Shown here piece by piece: positions 25,480 to 33,636 of a stretch of DNA of 33,765 bases; position 1 is the stretch's first letter; each line of letters opens with the position of its first letter. The notes under the pieces were generated by a model that had not been told where the DNA came from, ran no database searches, and was given only the letters and a program-made list of their open reading frames with translations. The position numbers were made by a program, and so were the translations under genes. This DNA comes from an uncultured Colwellia sp. (lineage in GTDB: Bacteria; Pseudomonadota; Gammaproteobacteria; Enterobacterales; Alteromonadaceae), in assembly GCA_913057925.1 (NCBI GenBank), contig CAJXPG010000030.1, positions 1-33,765 on the forward strand. The letters are read 5' to 3'.

Positions 25480-25694
25480 TACAACATACCTAATAAACAG
25501 TTAAAAAATAACAACATAACATCCAAGCTCTCGATGGCGAGAATCACCTAACCCCTTGAACTGTCTCAGATTTGCGACACCACAAAAAATAAATTTGTTT
25601 GCTCGTTTGAGCATCAGTAGTATACACTGTGACAACATTGTTACTATATATTTTCGCAACAAAGTTGCAAACACTACATCTTCAAGGAGGCTGT
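25480..25694. promoter_or_regulatory. Divergent promoter region with several inverted repeats
   Basis: This 215-base region separates the two divergent envelope operons and must hold both promoters. Symmetric elements visible are TCTCG/CGAGA (25529-25542), TGCTC/GAGCA (25600-25613), a 16-base imperfect palindrome GTGACAACATTGTTAC (25629-25644) and GCAAC/GTTGC (25656-25668). TATACA at 25621-25626 is a possible -10 box for the + strand, but no matching -35 is convincing. The palindrome just downstream of it would suit a repressor. A strong AAGGAGG ribosome site lies at 25684-25690. Confidence 0.45.
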
Positions 25695-26963
25695 ATGGAG
25701 ATGTCACTCCCAAGCTATATGACGAGTAAAAATTGTGTAAAAGTGCTGATGTTAAAGTCAAATTTAACTAGGGCACTCCTTTGCTTTTTAAGTCTAATTT
25801 CCCTGTTTTCCGTTAGTGCGTCTGCGACAAGTTTAGAGCAAGCTAAAAGGTTACATGATCGTATAACTGGTGTTCCGCCATCGATACAAGTCTTGGTTGA
25901 AATGAGTAGTTTAATTGACCAAGGAAAAGTAACAGAAGCAGCCTATGTGGCGATGGAGTCTCCTGAGTTTTACTCATCCACATTGAAGGTTTTTGCAAGT
26001 CCATGGACTAACAAGGATCAAGATGTTTTTGCTGCACTAAATGACTATAGCGCGACAATTATTGGCGTAGTACGTGATGATGTGGACTTTAGGGATATAC
26101 TGCAAGCTGACATCGCTTATGTCGGTAAAAGCTCACTTAACTTACCTAGCTACAGTACAAACAATAACGCTCATCACCAAGCCCTGGACGATAACTTTAT
26201 TGATTTAGCTGATGGCTTGGTAAAAGTCACTCAGTCTAGTTTAAATGGTTTACCCACCCAAGCAACGGCAGGAATACTCACCAGTAGAGCTGCGGCAAAA
26301 GCTTTCTTTTATTTAGGCACTAATCGCGCAATGCTACGGTTTACCCTGATGAACCATTTATGTACTGATCTTGAACCGCTTAAAGACAACACCTTACCCG
26401 TAGATAGGATCAGGCAAGATGTTAGCCGCAGTCCTGGCGGTGATAGTCGGTTATTTATGAATAATTGCTCTGGTTGTCATACTGGTATGGATCCCTTAGC
26501 GCAAGCATTTGCCTATTATGATTATAAATTTGATAGTGACACTGATCCTCAAGGCGAAAGTGGCACCCTTACCTACAATAGCTCAGGTACGATAGACAGT
26601 AAGACTGGTACACGCGTAGTGTCTAAATACCACAATAATGCCACTAGTTTTCCCTATGGCTTTGCTACGCCTAATGATGATTGGCAAAACTACTGGCGTA
26701 CAGGAATAAATCAAAAGCTTGGTTGGGATACAAGTTTACCTGGTAAAGGCGCTGGGATGAAGTCGCTAGGGCAAGAATTAGCCAATAGCCAAGCTTTTGC
26801 ACAATGTCAGGTTAAAAAAGTTTTCAAAGCGGTATGTTTACGTGACGCTGAAAGCCAAGCGGACTTAAGCCAAATCAGTAATACCACTGAAGCCTTTAAG
26901 CAAAACTCTTATCAACTTAAACGTGTATTCGCCGATGTTGGCGCATATTGCATGGGGGAATAG
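25695..26963 (+). CDS. Secreted c-type haem protein, DUF1588/DUF1585-like
   Basis: Start ATG 25695 follows AAGGAGG by four bases; ATG 25701 is the other candidate (ten bases). The product has about 422 residues with a hydrophobic export segment about 23-44 (LTRALLCFLSLISLFSVSA). LHDRITGVPPS near the mature start, the AGILTSRAAAKAF block, and MNNCSGCHTGMDPLAQAF with one haem site CSGCH (258-262) match the pattern of the DUF1592/1588/1585 proteins found widely in Planctomycetes and some Proteobacteria. The C-terminal part ends with paired cysteines (AFAQCQVKKVFKAVCLRD). These families often sit beside DUF1552 or DUF1501 genes, as here. Function unknown; export and one haem are the safe statements. 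Confidence 0.75.
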   Translation: MEMSLPSYMTSKNCVKVLMLKSNLTRALLCFLSLISLFSVSASATSLEQAKRLHDRITGVPPSIQVLVEMSSLIDQGKVTEAAYVAMESPEFYSSTLKVFASPWTNKDQDVFAALNDYSATIIGVVRDDVDFRDILQADIAYVGKSSLNLPSYSTNNNAHHQALDDNFIDLADGLVKVTQSSLNGLPTQATAGILTSRAAAKAFFYLGTNRAMLRFTLMNHLCTDLEPLKDNTLPVDRIRQDVSRSPGGDSRLFMNNCSGCHTGMDPLAQAFAYYDYKFDSDTDPQGESGTLTYNSSGTIDSKTGTRVVSKYHNNATSFPYGFATPNDDWQNYWRTGINQKLGWDTSLPGKGAGMKSLGQELANSQAFAQCQVKKVFKAVCLRDAESQADLSQISNTTEAFKQNSYQLKRVFADVGAYCMGE

Positions 26964-26967
26964 CTTG

Positions 26968-29430
26968 ATGACTTCTATGAATCCTATAAATTTTACCGCC
27001 AGTTTATCTATCCGCTTTTTGCTGGCATTAATGGCTTTACTGCTCAGTGCTTGTGGTGATTCAACGGTTGAATCAAAACCACCTGCTCAACAAACACCGC
27101 AAACAGTAGAATACACCGGTCCTGCTCCACAAACTGAAGATATTCAAAAGTATAAAACCGCTTTATGGGATAACATCTCAACCAGTGATCGTTGTGGTGC
27201 TTGTCATGTTGATGGCAACCAAGCGCCTTACTTTGCCAGTCGTCATGATGTTAATGAGGCTTATTCTGCTACCAACCCTTTGGTAAATTTAGCTAAACCA
27301 GATGAATCAAGGTTAGTTATTAAAGTGTCTAATGGTCATAATTGTTGGTTAGAAAGCGATCAAGCTTGTGGTGAAACCATGCAACAGTGGATTAAGCTAT
27401 GGGCTGATGACAGAGTAAGTACAGCAACAACTATTGAGCTTAAAGCGCCGGTAATTAAAGAACCCGGTACCAGTAAAAACTTTCCTGACGACACCGCTTT
27501 ATTTACCACACATGTTTACCCACTGTTAACTCAATATTGTGCAAACTGTCATAATGAAGCTTCCGCCACAGCACAATCTCCTTTTTTCGCGAGTAACGAT
27601 ATTGAAAAAGCGTACCAGGCGGCTAAATCAGTTATCGATTTAAATACCCCTGAAAATTCTCGATTAGTTGTCAGATTACGCAATGAGTTTCATAACTGTT
27701 GGAGTAATTGTGATAGTAATAGCCTCGAAATGGCTGATGCGATTACCGCCTTTAGCGATGGGGTTGTCGTGGATGTCATTAACCCTGAGAGTGTTGTCTC
27801 TAAATCTTTATTACTTACTGATGGATTAGTTGCTGCCAGTGGTGGTCGCTTTGAATCAGATATGATTGCGCTTTATCAGTTTAAAACTGGCAACGGCAAT
27901 ATCGCCTATGACACCTCGGGAATTGAGCCTGCAGCAAATTTAACCTTATCGGGAGATGTTGAGTGGCTTGGTAGTTGGGGCTTAGCTTTTAACAGCGGTA
28001 AAGCACAGGCAAGTACCGCATCAAGTAAAAAAATCCATGACTTGATCACATCAACGAATGAAATGACTATTGAAGCTTGGGTTACACCAAGCAATGTCAC
28101 TCAAGAAGGTCCGGCGCGCATAATTAGCTACTCTGCTGGAGATAATGATAGAAACTTCACTCTGGGTCAAAGCCAGTATAACTATGATTTTCTTTTACGT
28201 AGTCAATTAAGTGATACCAATGGCAGTCCTGCACTTAGCACACCTGATAACGATGAGGTGCTACAAGCAACACTTCAGCATGTAGTTATGACTTACTCTG
28301 CCACCAATGGTCGTCGAATTTACGTCAATGGCGATTTGATTGACATAGTAGATGAAGCCTTATCACCTCTTGCATCTTGGGATGATAGCTTCGCCTTGAT
28401 TCTTGGTAGAGAAGCATCAAACAATCATGTTTGGCAGGGGAATATTCGTCTATTATCAATATTTAATCGAGCTTTAGATCAAGAGCAAGTCAGTCAGAAT
28501 TATCAAGTGGGTGTCGGTGAGAAATTCTTCTTACTTTTCTCCGTTAGCGATTTGGTTGACTTAGCAAATACCTATATTTTGTTCGAAGTAAGCCAATATG
28601 ATAATTACAGTTATTTGTTCACCGAGCCAAAAGTCGTGAATCTCGACGGCAATAAATTTTCAAGCGATATCGCGCTCAAGAAAATGCGTATTGGTCTTAA
28701 TGGTAAAGAGAGCACTGTTGGACAAGCTTACGCCAACCTCGACTTAAATTTATCGACTGAACAAGCTTTGACAGAGCCTCATCTACTTTCAAGTTTAGGC
28801 ACTATTGTTCCGCTAGAAAAAGGTGCTAATAATGATGAGTTTTTTCTAACATTTGAACAATTGGGTAACCATCAAAATGTTAGAGTTGCACCCACTTTTG
28901 TTCAGCCTGATGAAAGCTTTATTAATAATGATAGTCCGACAATAGGCTTGCGAAATTTTGCGCAAATTAATGCCAGTATGAGCCGCCTAACTGGCGTAGC
29001 TAAAAATACTGATAATGTTTCATCGACCTATGAAGTGATAGAGCAACAATTACCAACACTGGCTAATATTGAAACCTTTATATCTGCACAACAAATGGCT
29101 ATAACCCAGCTAGCCATCGCTTATTGTGATGCGGCAATTGAAGATAGCAGCATTCGCAGTAACTGGTTTCCACAAGTCGACTTTAATCAAGTACCAACTC
29201 AAGCACTCGATACGGTAGGACGTAGTAACTTAATTAATCCATTACTTTCACAGTTACTACCAGAAAGCTTAACTACACAGCCCGAGAAGCCGGCATTATT
29301 TACCGAAATCGATAACTTAGTTACGCGCTTAAGTACCTGCTCAGGGCAATGTACTAATGAAAGAACCAAAACCATTGCAAAATCGAGTTGCGCCGCAGTA
29401 TTAGCAAGCGCTGTAATGCTTGTTAAATAA
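26968..29430 (+). CDS. Lipoprotein with duplicated haem c module and LamG domain
   Basis: About 820 residues from ATG 26968, which follows GGGGGAA by eight bases. A lipobox LLLSAC places the lipidated Cys at 29. Two similar modules follow: DRCGACHVDGNQAPYFAS (haem CGACH 76-80) with HNCW at 124-127, and QYCANCHNEA...SPFFAS (CANCH 191-195) with HNCW at 242-245. Residues about 300-515 are a LamG/concanavalin-like domain (MTIEAWVTPSN, GRRIYVNGDLI, GNIRLLSIFNRAL), a fold that binds sugars or proteins. The C-terminal third is unassigned, with six or more Cys near the end. Anchored in the outer membrane or periplasm, it could bind polymer and pass electrons. Operon with its neighbours is certain from spacing. 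Confidence 0.85.
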   Translation: MTSMNPINFTASLSIRFLLALMALLLSACGDSTVESKPPAQQTPQTVEYTGPAPQTEDIQKYKTALWDNISTSDRCGACHVDGNQAPYFASRHDVNEAYSATNPLVNLAKPDESRLVIKVSNGHNCWLESDQACGETMQQWIKLWADDRVSTATTIELKAPVIKEPGTSKNFPDDTALFTTHVYPLLTQYCANCHNEASATAQSPFFASNDIEKAYQAAKSVIDLNTPENSRLVVRLRNEFHNCWSNCDSNSLEMADAITAFSDGVVVDVINPESVVSKSLLLTDGLVAASGGRFESDMIALYQFKTGNGNIAYDTSGIEPAANLTLSGDVEWLGSWGLAFNSGKAQASTASSKKIHDLITSTNEMTIEAWVTPSNVTQEGPARIISYSAGDNDRNFTLGQSQYNYDFLLRSQLSDTNGSPALSTPDNDEVLQATLQHVVMTYSATNGRRIYVNGDLIDIVDEALSPLASWDDSFALILGREASNNHVWQGNIRLLSIFNRALDQEQVSQNYQVGVGEKFFLLFSVSDLVDLANTYILFEVSQYDNYSYLFTEPKVVNLDGNKFSSDIALKKMRIGLNGKESTVGQAYANLDLNLSTEQALTEPHLLSSLGTIVPLEKGANNDEFFLTFEQLGNHQNVRVAPTFVQPDESFINNDSPTIGLRNFAQINASMSRLTGVAKNTDNVSSTYEVIEQQLPTLANIETFISAQQMAITQLAIAYCDAAIEDSSIRSNWFPQVDFNQVPTQALDTVGRSNLINPLLSQLLPESLTTQPEKPALFTEIDNLVTRLSTCSGQCTNERTKTIAKSSCAAVLASAVMLVK

Positions 29431-29446
29431 AAGGAGCTTATAAATA

Positions 29447-31030
29447 ATGTCTAAATCAAAACATTTACATCCCGATAGCCCGCTACTATTTGGCGATCAT
29501 AGAAAGCCGATGACGAGGCGTGACTTTATCTCGGCAGGACTTTGTGTCGGCGGTCATGCTGTTGCTGGTGCTTCTTTATTTAGTTTGTTTGCTAATCCAA
29601 ATAAAGCACACGCTGCACTATCGAGTGATATTGAAGCATTACGAGACAGTTGTGGTATTAGTACTCAAGGCGCAGGCAAAATCCCCTTTATTAGTTTTGA
29701 CTTAGCGGGTGGCGCAAATATTTCCGGTTCAAATGTATTAGTAGGTGGTTTGGGCGGTCAACTCGATTTCCTTTCTACAGCAGGTTATAGCAAACTTGGT
29801 TTACCGGGTGATATGGCGCCTAACATTGCCAACCCGGCAACCGGTACTTCTGATTTTATTAATACAGATCTCGGTTTAGCGTTTCATTCAGACTCTGCAT
29901 TTCTGCGGGGCATATTAGAGAAGGTTTCTGCAGAAACTGCTGCTAATATTAACGGCGCTGTTATACCAAGTCGTTCTGATAATGATACGGGTAACAATCC
30001 GCACAACCCAATGTATGCCATTGCGGCTGCAGGCGCCAACGGTTCATTAATGCCCTTAGTTGGCTCAAGAAATACCGACTCAGGTGGTAATTCTATGGCC
30101 CCAGCAAGTTTTATCGATTTGAGTAAAAGACCGACCAAAATAGATAGACCAACCGATGTAACAGGTTTAGTGGATGTTGGTGATTTATTTGAGCTACTTT
30201 CGCAAAAAGATGCTGTTGCAGTAATGGAGAGTATTCAACGGGTTAGTGCACAAAAAATGGCGAAAGTTAATAGCCAAGTTACCCGCGATGATGTCATCAA
30301 AGATCTAGTAAATTGCGGCTATGTAAAAAGTGCTGATCTTGCGGATCGCTTCGGTGATCCTTCAACCTTAAACCCTTTACTTGATGTAGATATTGTTGGC
30401 CCTGGTGGTATCTTTTCGTTAGCGGAATTTGATAGTGAAAATGAATTTCAAAAAACCGCCTCGGTAATGAAACTAGTTGTCAATGGCTTTTCAGGGGCAG
30501 GCACAATCACCATGGGTGGTTTCGACTACCACACTGGCGAGCGAGCGACAGGTGAATTAAGGGATTTAAGAGCAGGCCGCTGTATGGGTGCTTGTCTTGA
30601 ATATGCCGCAAGAAAAAACCAACCGCTGATGATGTATGTTTTTAGTGATGGCTCTGTTGCCAGTAATGGCAGGATTGATGACTCTGAAGAGGGGCGCGGT
30701 AAGAGTGAATGGACTGGCGACAACTCCTCGACAGGCGCTTCTTTCTTTCTTGTCTATAACCCAAATGGTAAACCACAGCTTATGGGAGCTACTGCTGAGC
30801 AAAATGCTATTCAACAACAGATTGGCTTTATGAGACCCGATGCCTCTGTTGAAACTGCCTCAGCGCCCTCTGCAGGTAATGTAAACCTACTGGTGGAAAC
30901 GGTTTTATTAAATTATATGGCTTTACACGGTGAGCAAGGTCAGTTTTCAACATTAGTACCTAGCCAAGGCTTAGGAAACAGCACAATGCTAGACTCATTA
31001 ACGGCTTTTCAACCAATAATTACCGGATAA
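29447..31030 (+). CDS. Tat-exported DUF1501-like protein
   Basis: The 527-residue protein begins with a long basic/polar N-region and the twin-arginine motif MTRRDFI (Arg24-Arg25), then a hydrophobic stretch and an AHA cut site near 56. The mature part resembles the DUF1501 family by pattern: DLAGGANISGSN (about 85-96), GGFDYHTGER (357-366, like the GGWDTH motif) and YVFSDGSVASNGR (about 397-409). DUF1501 is related to the alkaline phosphatase/sulfatase fold, but the metal ligands cannot be confirmed by eye. Export through Tat implies folding, perhaps with a cofactor, before transport. AAGGAG precedes the ATG. It is the last gene before a hairpin terminator. Confidence 0.75.
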   Translation: MSKSKHLHPDSPLLFGDHRKPMTRRDFISAGLCVGGHAVAGASLFSLFANPNKAHAALSSDIEALRDSCGISTQGAGKIPFISFDLAGGANISGSNVLVGGLGGQLDFLSTAGYSKLGLPGDMAPNIANPATGTSDFINTDLGLAFHSDSAFLRGILEKVSAETAANINGAVIPSRSDNDTGNNPHNPMYAIAAAGANGSLMPLVGSRNTDSGGNSMAPASFIDLSKRPTKIDRPTDVTGLVDVGDLFELLSQKDAVAVMESIQRVSAQKMAKVNSQVTRDDVIKDLVNCGYVKSADLADRFGDPSTLNPLLDVDIVGPGGIFSLAEFDSENEFQKTASVMKLVVNGFSGAGTITMGGFDYHTGERATGELRDLRAGRCMGACLEYAARKNQPLMMYVFSDGSVASNGRIDDSEEGRGKSEWTGDNSSTGASFFLVYNPNGKPQLMGATAEQNAIQQQIGFMRPDASVETASAPSAGNVNLLVETVLLNYMALHGEQGQFSTLVPSQGLGNSTMLDSLTAFQPIITG

Positions 31031-31037
31031 CCCTTAA

Positions 31038-31075
31038 ACGCTAGTTACTCAATAGGGTAGCTAGCGTGTTAATTT
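31038..31075. terminator. Shared terminator between the haem operon and apbE
   Basis: ACGCTAG (31038-31044) pairs with CTAGCGT (31061-31067), and pairing continues inward through TTACTC and GGGTAG (with G-U pairs) around an AATA loop, giving a stem of about 13 pairs. The right flank GTTAATTT and the left flank with AAA (read as TTT on the minus strand) allow use by both convergent units. The T tails are short. Confidence 0.65.
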
Positions 31076-31089
31076 GACATCCATTCAAT

Positions 31090-32061
31090 CTATTGCCTCA
31101 GACCTGAAGAAAAGTAAAGTTGATAATTTTTATCGATAACTATCGCTTCATAGTCAGGTAATTGCTCAATAAATTCCAGACCTTTCGTTAGGCCTTTTAC
31201 AAAAACGGTTGTCGAAAGTGCATCAACATAGGTTGCATCTTTACCAACAATAGAAACACTGACCACCTCATTGGCTGACTCACCCGTTTGAGGGTTAATG
31301 ATATGATGATAGCGAACACCATCTTTTACGAAGAAACGTTCATAATCACCAGAGGTAGAAATAGCTTCATTCTCTAAAGGAATGTGTACAACTGTTTTTT
31401 CATCGGCTCTTGGGTGTTTAATACCAACTAACCAGGGTCGTCCTTTCCTGTCTCCTAGAAGCGCAGTATCGCCTCCTGCACTAACTAGCGCATGCAGTAC
31501 GCCATGTTGTTTTAATATATCTAAACAGCGTTTTATTGCATGACCTTTGGCAATGCCCCCTAAATCAATTTTTATTTTATCACTTCGCAGTGAAATACTG
31601 GAGTGCTTAGGGCTAAGTGAAATACTGTGATAGTTTATCTTAGGTAACAAGGCTTGGATTTCTTTGCTGCTAGGCTTTTGCTGATCACGATAGTTATACT
31701 TATAACCAACAGATGCATAGGTTAAGTCAAACGCACCTGCGCTTAACTTTGAAATATCTTGCGCAGTAACAAGCAGATCAAATAATTCTATTGATATTAT
31801 TAATGGCGTATTAGCAGCCAGTCTGTTTATTTTACTGACTTCGCTATTTGGTTTGTACGGACTCATTAATCTATCAATTCGGTTCATCTCACCTTCGACG
31901 AGTTGAAACAATTCATTAGCATTAGCTGAGTTTGATGTATCTAACCATAATTGCACGTGAGAGATGGTTCCCATCACTTTAAAACTGTAATCATGCCACT
32001 GAGCGAAGGTTGTATTAGATATAAAACAGAGTGTGAGTAGTAAAATTCTTAAAGTATTCAA
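31090..32061 (-). CDS. apbE: FAD:protein FMN transferase
   Basis: ApbE attaches FMN from FAD to a Thr or Ser of exported proteins. Visible motifs are DLGGIAKGHA (about 166-175), SAGGD (194-198), STSGDYERFF (235-244), HHIINPQTG (about 252-260) and VDALST with Asp280, a metal ligand. A signal peptide (LNTLRILLLTLCFISN, cut after FA near 20) without lipobox makes it periplasmic and soluble. I chose TTG 32061 because AGGA lies six bases upstream; TTG 32067 is adjacent to that AGGA and too close. It is transcribed with prkB or alone, 42 bases after prkB. It is convergent with the haem operon. Confidence 0.92.
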   Translation of the reverse strand: MNTLRILLLTLCFISNTTFAQWHDYSFKVMGTISHVQLWLDTSNSANANELFQLVEGEMNRIDRLMSPYKPNSEVSKINRLAANTPLIISIELFDLLVTAQDISKLSAGAFDLTYASVGYKYNYRDQQKPSSKEIQALLPKINYHSISLSPKHSSISLRSDKIKIDLGGIAKGHAIKRCLDILKQHGVLHALVSAGGDTALLGDRKGRPWLVGIKHPRADEKTVVHIPLENEAISTSGDYERFFVKDGVRYHHIINPQTGESANEVVSVSIVGKDATYVDALSTTVFVKGLTKGLEFIEQLPDYEAIVIDKNYQLYFSSGLRQ

Positions 32062-32103
32062 ATTCAATCCTGAAACACTATTACTTACGGTAATAGTCGG
32101 TAA

Positions 32104-33003
32104 TTACAGATCGCTCATCCAGTCAAGTTGTTTATTAGCTTGGGTTTTTCTTTCCATTAAATCCTTGATCAATGGAGTGAGAATTAGCTCCATGGCTAAG
32201 CCCATTTTCCCACCTGGTACTACTAAAGTACTTACACGAGACATAAAAGAACCATCTATCATGCGAAGGTAATACTGGAAATCAACATTCTTTACTTCCC
32301 TAAAGCGAATGACGACAAAACTTTCATCTAGACTTGGAATCGCTTTTGCACTAAAAGGATTGGAGGTATCGACAGTTGGCACCCGCTGAAAGTTAATGTG
32401 GGTGCGCGAGAACTGTGGGGTTATAAATGAAATGTAATCTTCCATACTGCGGACTATGCTGGCAGTCACGGCCTCACGACTGTGGCCACGTTTATTGGTA
32501 TCGCGTATGATTTTTTGAATCCATTCCAAATTTACAATAGGAACCATGCCGATAAGTAAGTCTACATGTTTCGCTACATCATTTTCTTTAGTAACAACAC
32601 CACCATGAAGACCTTCATAAAAAAGTAAATCAGTACCTTCACCAAAGTCTTCCCAGGGCGTAAAGGTACCTGGCATTTGATTATATGGCACAGCTTCATC
32701 AAATGTGTGCAAATAGCGTCTAATTTTGCCCTTACCTGTTTCGCCATAATCTTGGAATAATTTTTCTAGCGCAGTAAAGTCATTCGCTAAATCACCGAAA
32801 TAGCTAATATTTGTATTCGCTTCTTTCGCCTTGCGCTTTTCCATATCCATTTCTTGTCGAGAAAAGCGGTGAAAACTATCCCCTTCAACATTTACGGAAG
32901 TAATGCCTAATGTTCTAAAGATATGCTCAAACGCAGCAGTAGTCGTTGACGTGCCAGCTCCCGAAGAACCGGTAACTGCTATGATAGGATTTCGTGATGA
33001 CAT
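32104..33003 (-). CDS. prkB: Phosphoribulokinase-like protein (PrkB family)
   Basis: The 299-residue cytoplasmic nucleoside-triphosphate-binding protein has a P-loop GSSGAGTST (12-20), with Thr in place of the usual Lys as in E. coli PrkB. Further matches are VEGDSFHRF, EANTNISYFGD, KGKIRRYLHTFDEAVPYNQ, FYEGLHGG, RDTNKRGHSREAV, SMEDYISFITPQFSRTHIN and LVVPGGKMGLAMEL. Despite the name, no Calvin cycle is implied; the physiological substrate of these heterotrophic PrkB proteins is not settled. It has little visible Shine-Dalgarno. Its place after the rplQ terminator suggests its own promoter in 33004-33127. Confidence 0.9.
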   Translation of the reverse strand: MSSRNPIIAVTGSSGAGTSTTTAAFEHIFRTLGITSVNVEGDSFHRFSRQEMDMEKRKAKEANTNISYFGDLANDFTALEKLFQDYGETGKGKIRRYLHTFDEAVPYNQMPGTFTPWEDFGEGTDLLFYEGLHGGVVTKENDVAKHVDLLIGMVPIVNLEWIQKIIRDTNKRGHSREAVTASIVRSMEDYISFITPQFSRTHINFQRVPTVDTSNPFSAKAIPSLDESFVVIRFREVKNVDFQYYLRMIDGSFMSRVSTLVVPGGKMGLAMELILTPLIKDLMERKTQANKQLDWMSDL

Positions 33004-33127
33004 AAGGTGTAAACTATAAACTAAATATTAAGATATTTTATACGGGGTATTATGCTTCTGGTCAAGAAAGAACTGCAGAGTCCTTGTTAGCAATTTAAGT
33101 TAAACTAACATATTTATTTCAGATAAT

Positions 33128-33155
33128 AAAAAACCGAGCCAAGGCTCGGTTTTTT
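33128..33155. terminator. Strong bidirectional terminator downstream of rplQ
   Basis: CCGAGCC (33134-33140) and GGCTCGG (33143-33149) are perfectly complementary with a flanking A6 and T6, so the transcript of either strand ends in a GC stem followed by a U run. It terminates the ribosomal alpha operon (rpoA-rplQ) on the minus strand. Confidence 0.93.
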
Positions 33156-33188
33156 AATTGAATCATAAACTAGCGATTAAGCTAAAAT

Positions 33189-33593
33189 TTATGCTTCAGC
33201 TGACTCTTCAACTACTTCAGGAGCATCTTCTACTACTGGGCGGTCTACTAACTCAATGTAAGCCATAGGAGCTTTATCACCAGTACGGTAACCGCATTTT
33301 AAAATGCGAGTATAACCACCTGGACGTTCTTGGTAACGAGCACCAAGTTCGCTGAATAAAATACCTACTACTTCTTTATCTTGTGTACGAGCAAACGCTA
33401 AACGGCGATTTGCAACACTGTCGGTCTTAGCCAATGTAATCAATGGCTCTACTACCATACGTAGTTCTTTAGCTTTAGCTACAGTCGTTTTAATAACGCC
33501 GTGCTTAACTAAAGAGCTTGCCATATTGCGGAACATCGCTTTACGATGACTGCTATTACGGTTTAACTGGCGACCGCTGTGACGATGACGCAT
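33189..33593 (-). CDS. rplQ: 50S ribosomal protein L17
   Basis: The 134-residue protein is the standard bacterial L17: [20 protein letters not shown] at the start, [33 protein letters not shown], and the [20 protein letters not shown] block. The C-terminal tail [15 protein letters not shown] is an acidic extension common in gammaproteobacteria. AAGGA precedes the ATG by seven bases. It is the last gene of the alpha operon, directly after rpoA, and is ended by the strong hairpin. Confidence 0.98.
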   Translation of the reverse strand: MRHRHSGRQLNRNSSHRKAMFRNMASSLVKHGVIKTTVAKAKELRMVVEPLITLAKTDSVANRRLAFARTQDKEVVGILFSELGARYQERPGGYTRILKCGYRTGDKAPMAYIELVDRPVVEDAPEVVEESAEA

Positions 33594-33636
33594 AAGTTAA
33601 TCCTTCTCTCAAACTATTAAAAAAATGATGATCGAA

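Noticed and set aside
25501..25761. 86-residue minus-strand reading frame covering the divergent promoter
   Set aside because: It overlaps the promoter region and the start of the + strand haem gene, has no ribosome site or recognisable domain, and its composition looks random.
32104..33003. Calvin-cycle phosphoribulokinase implying CO2 fixation
   Set aside because: The sequence matches the PrkB type of heterotrophs with the GAGTST P-loop; no RuBisCO or other Calvin genes are in the window.
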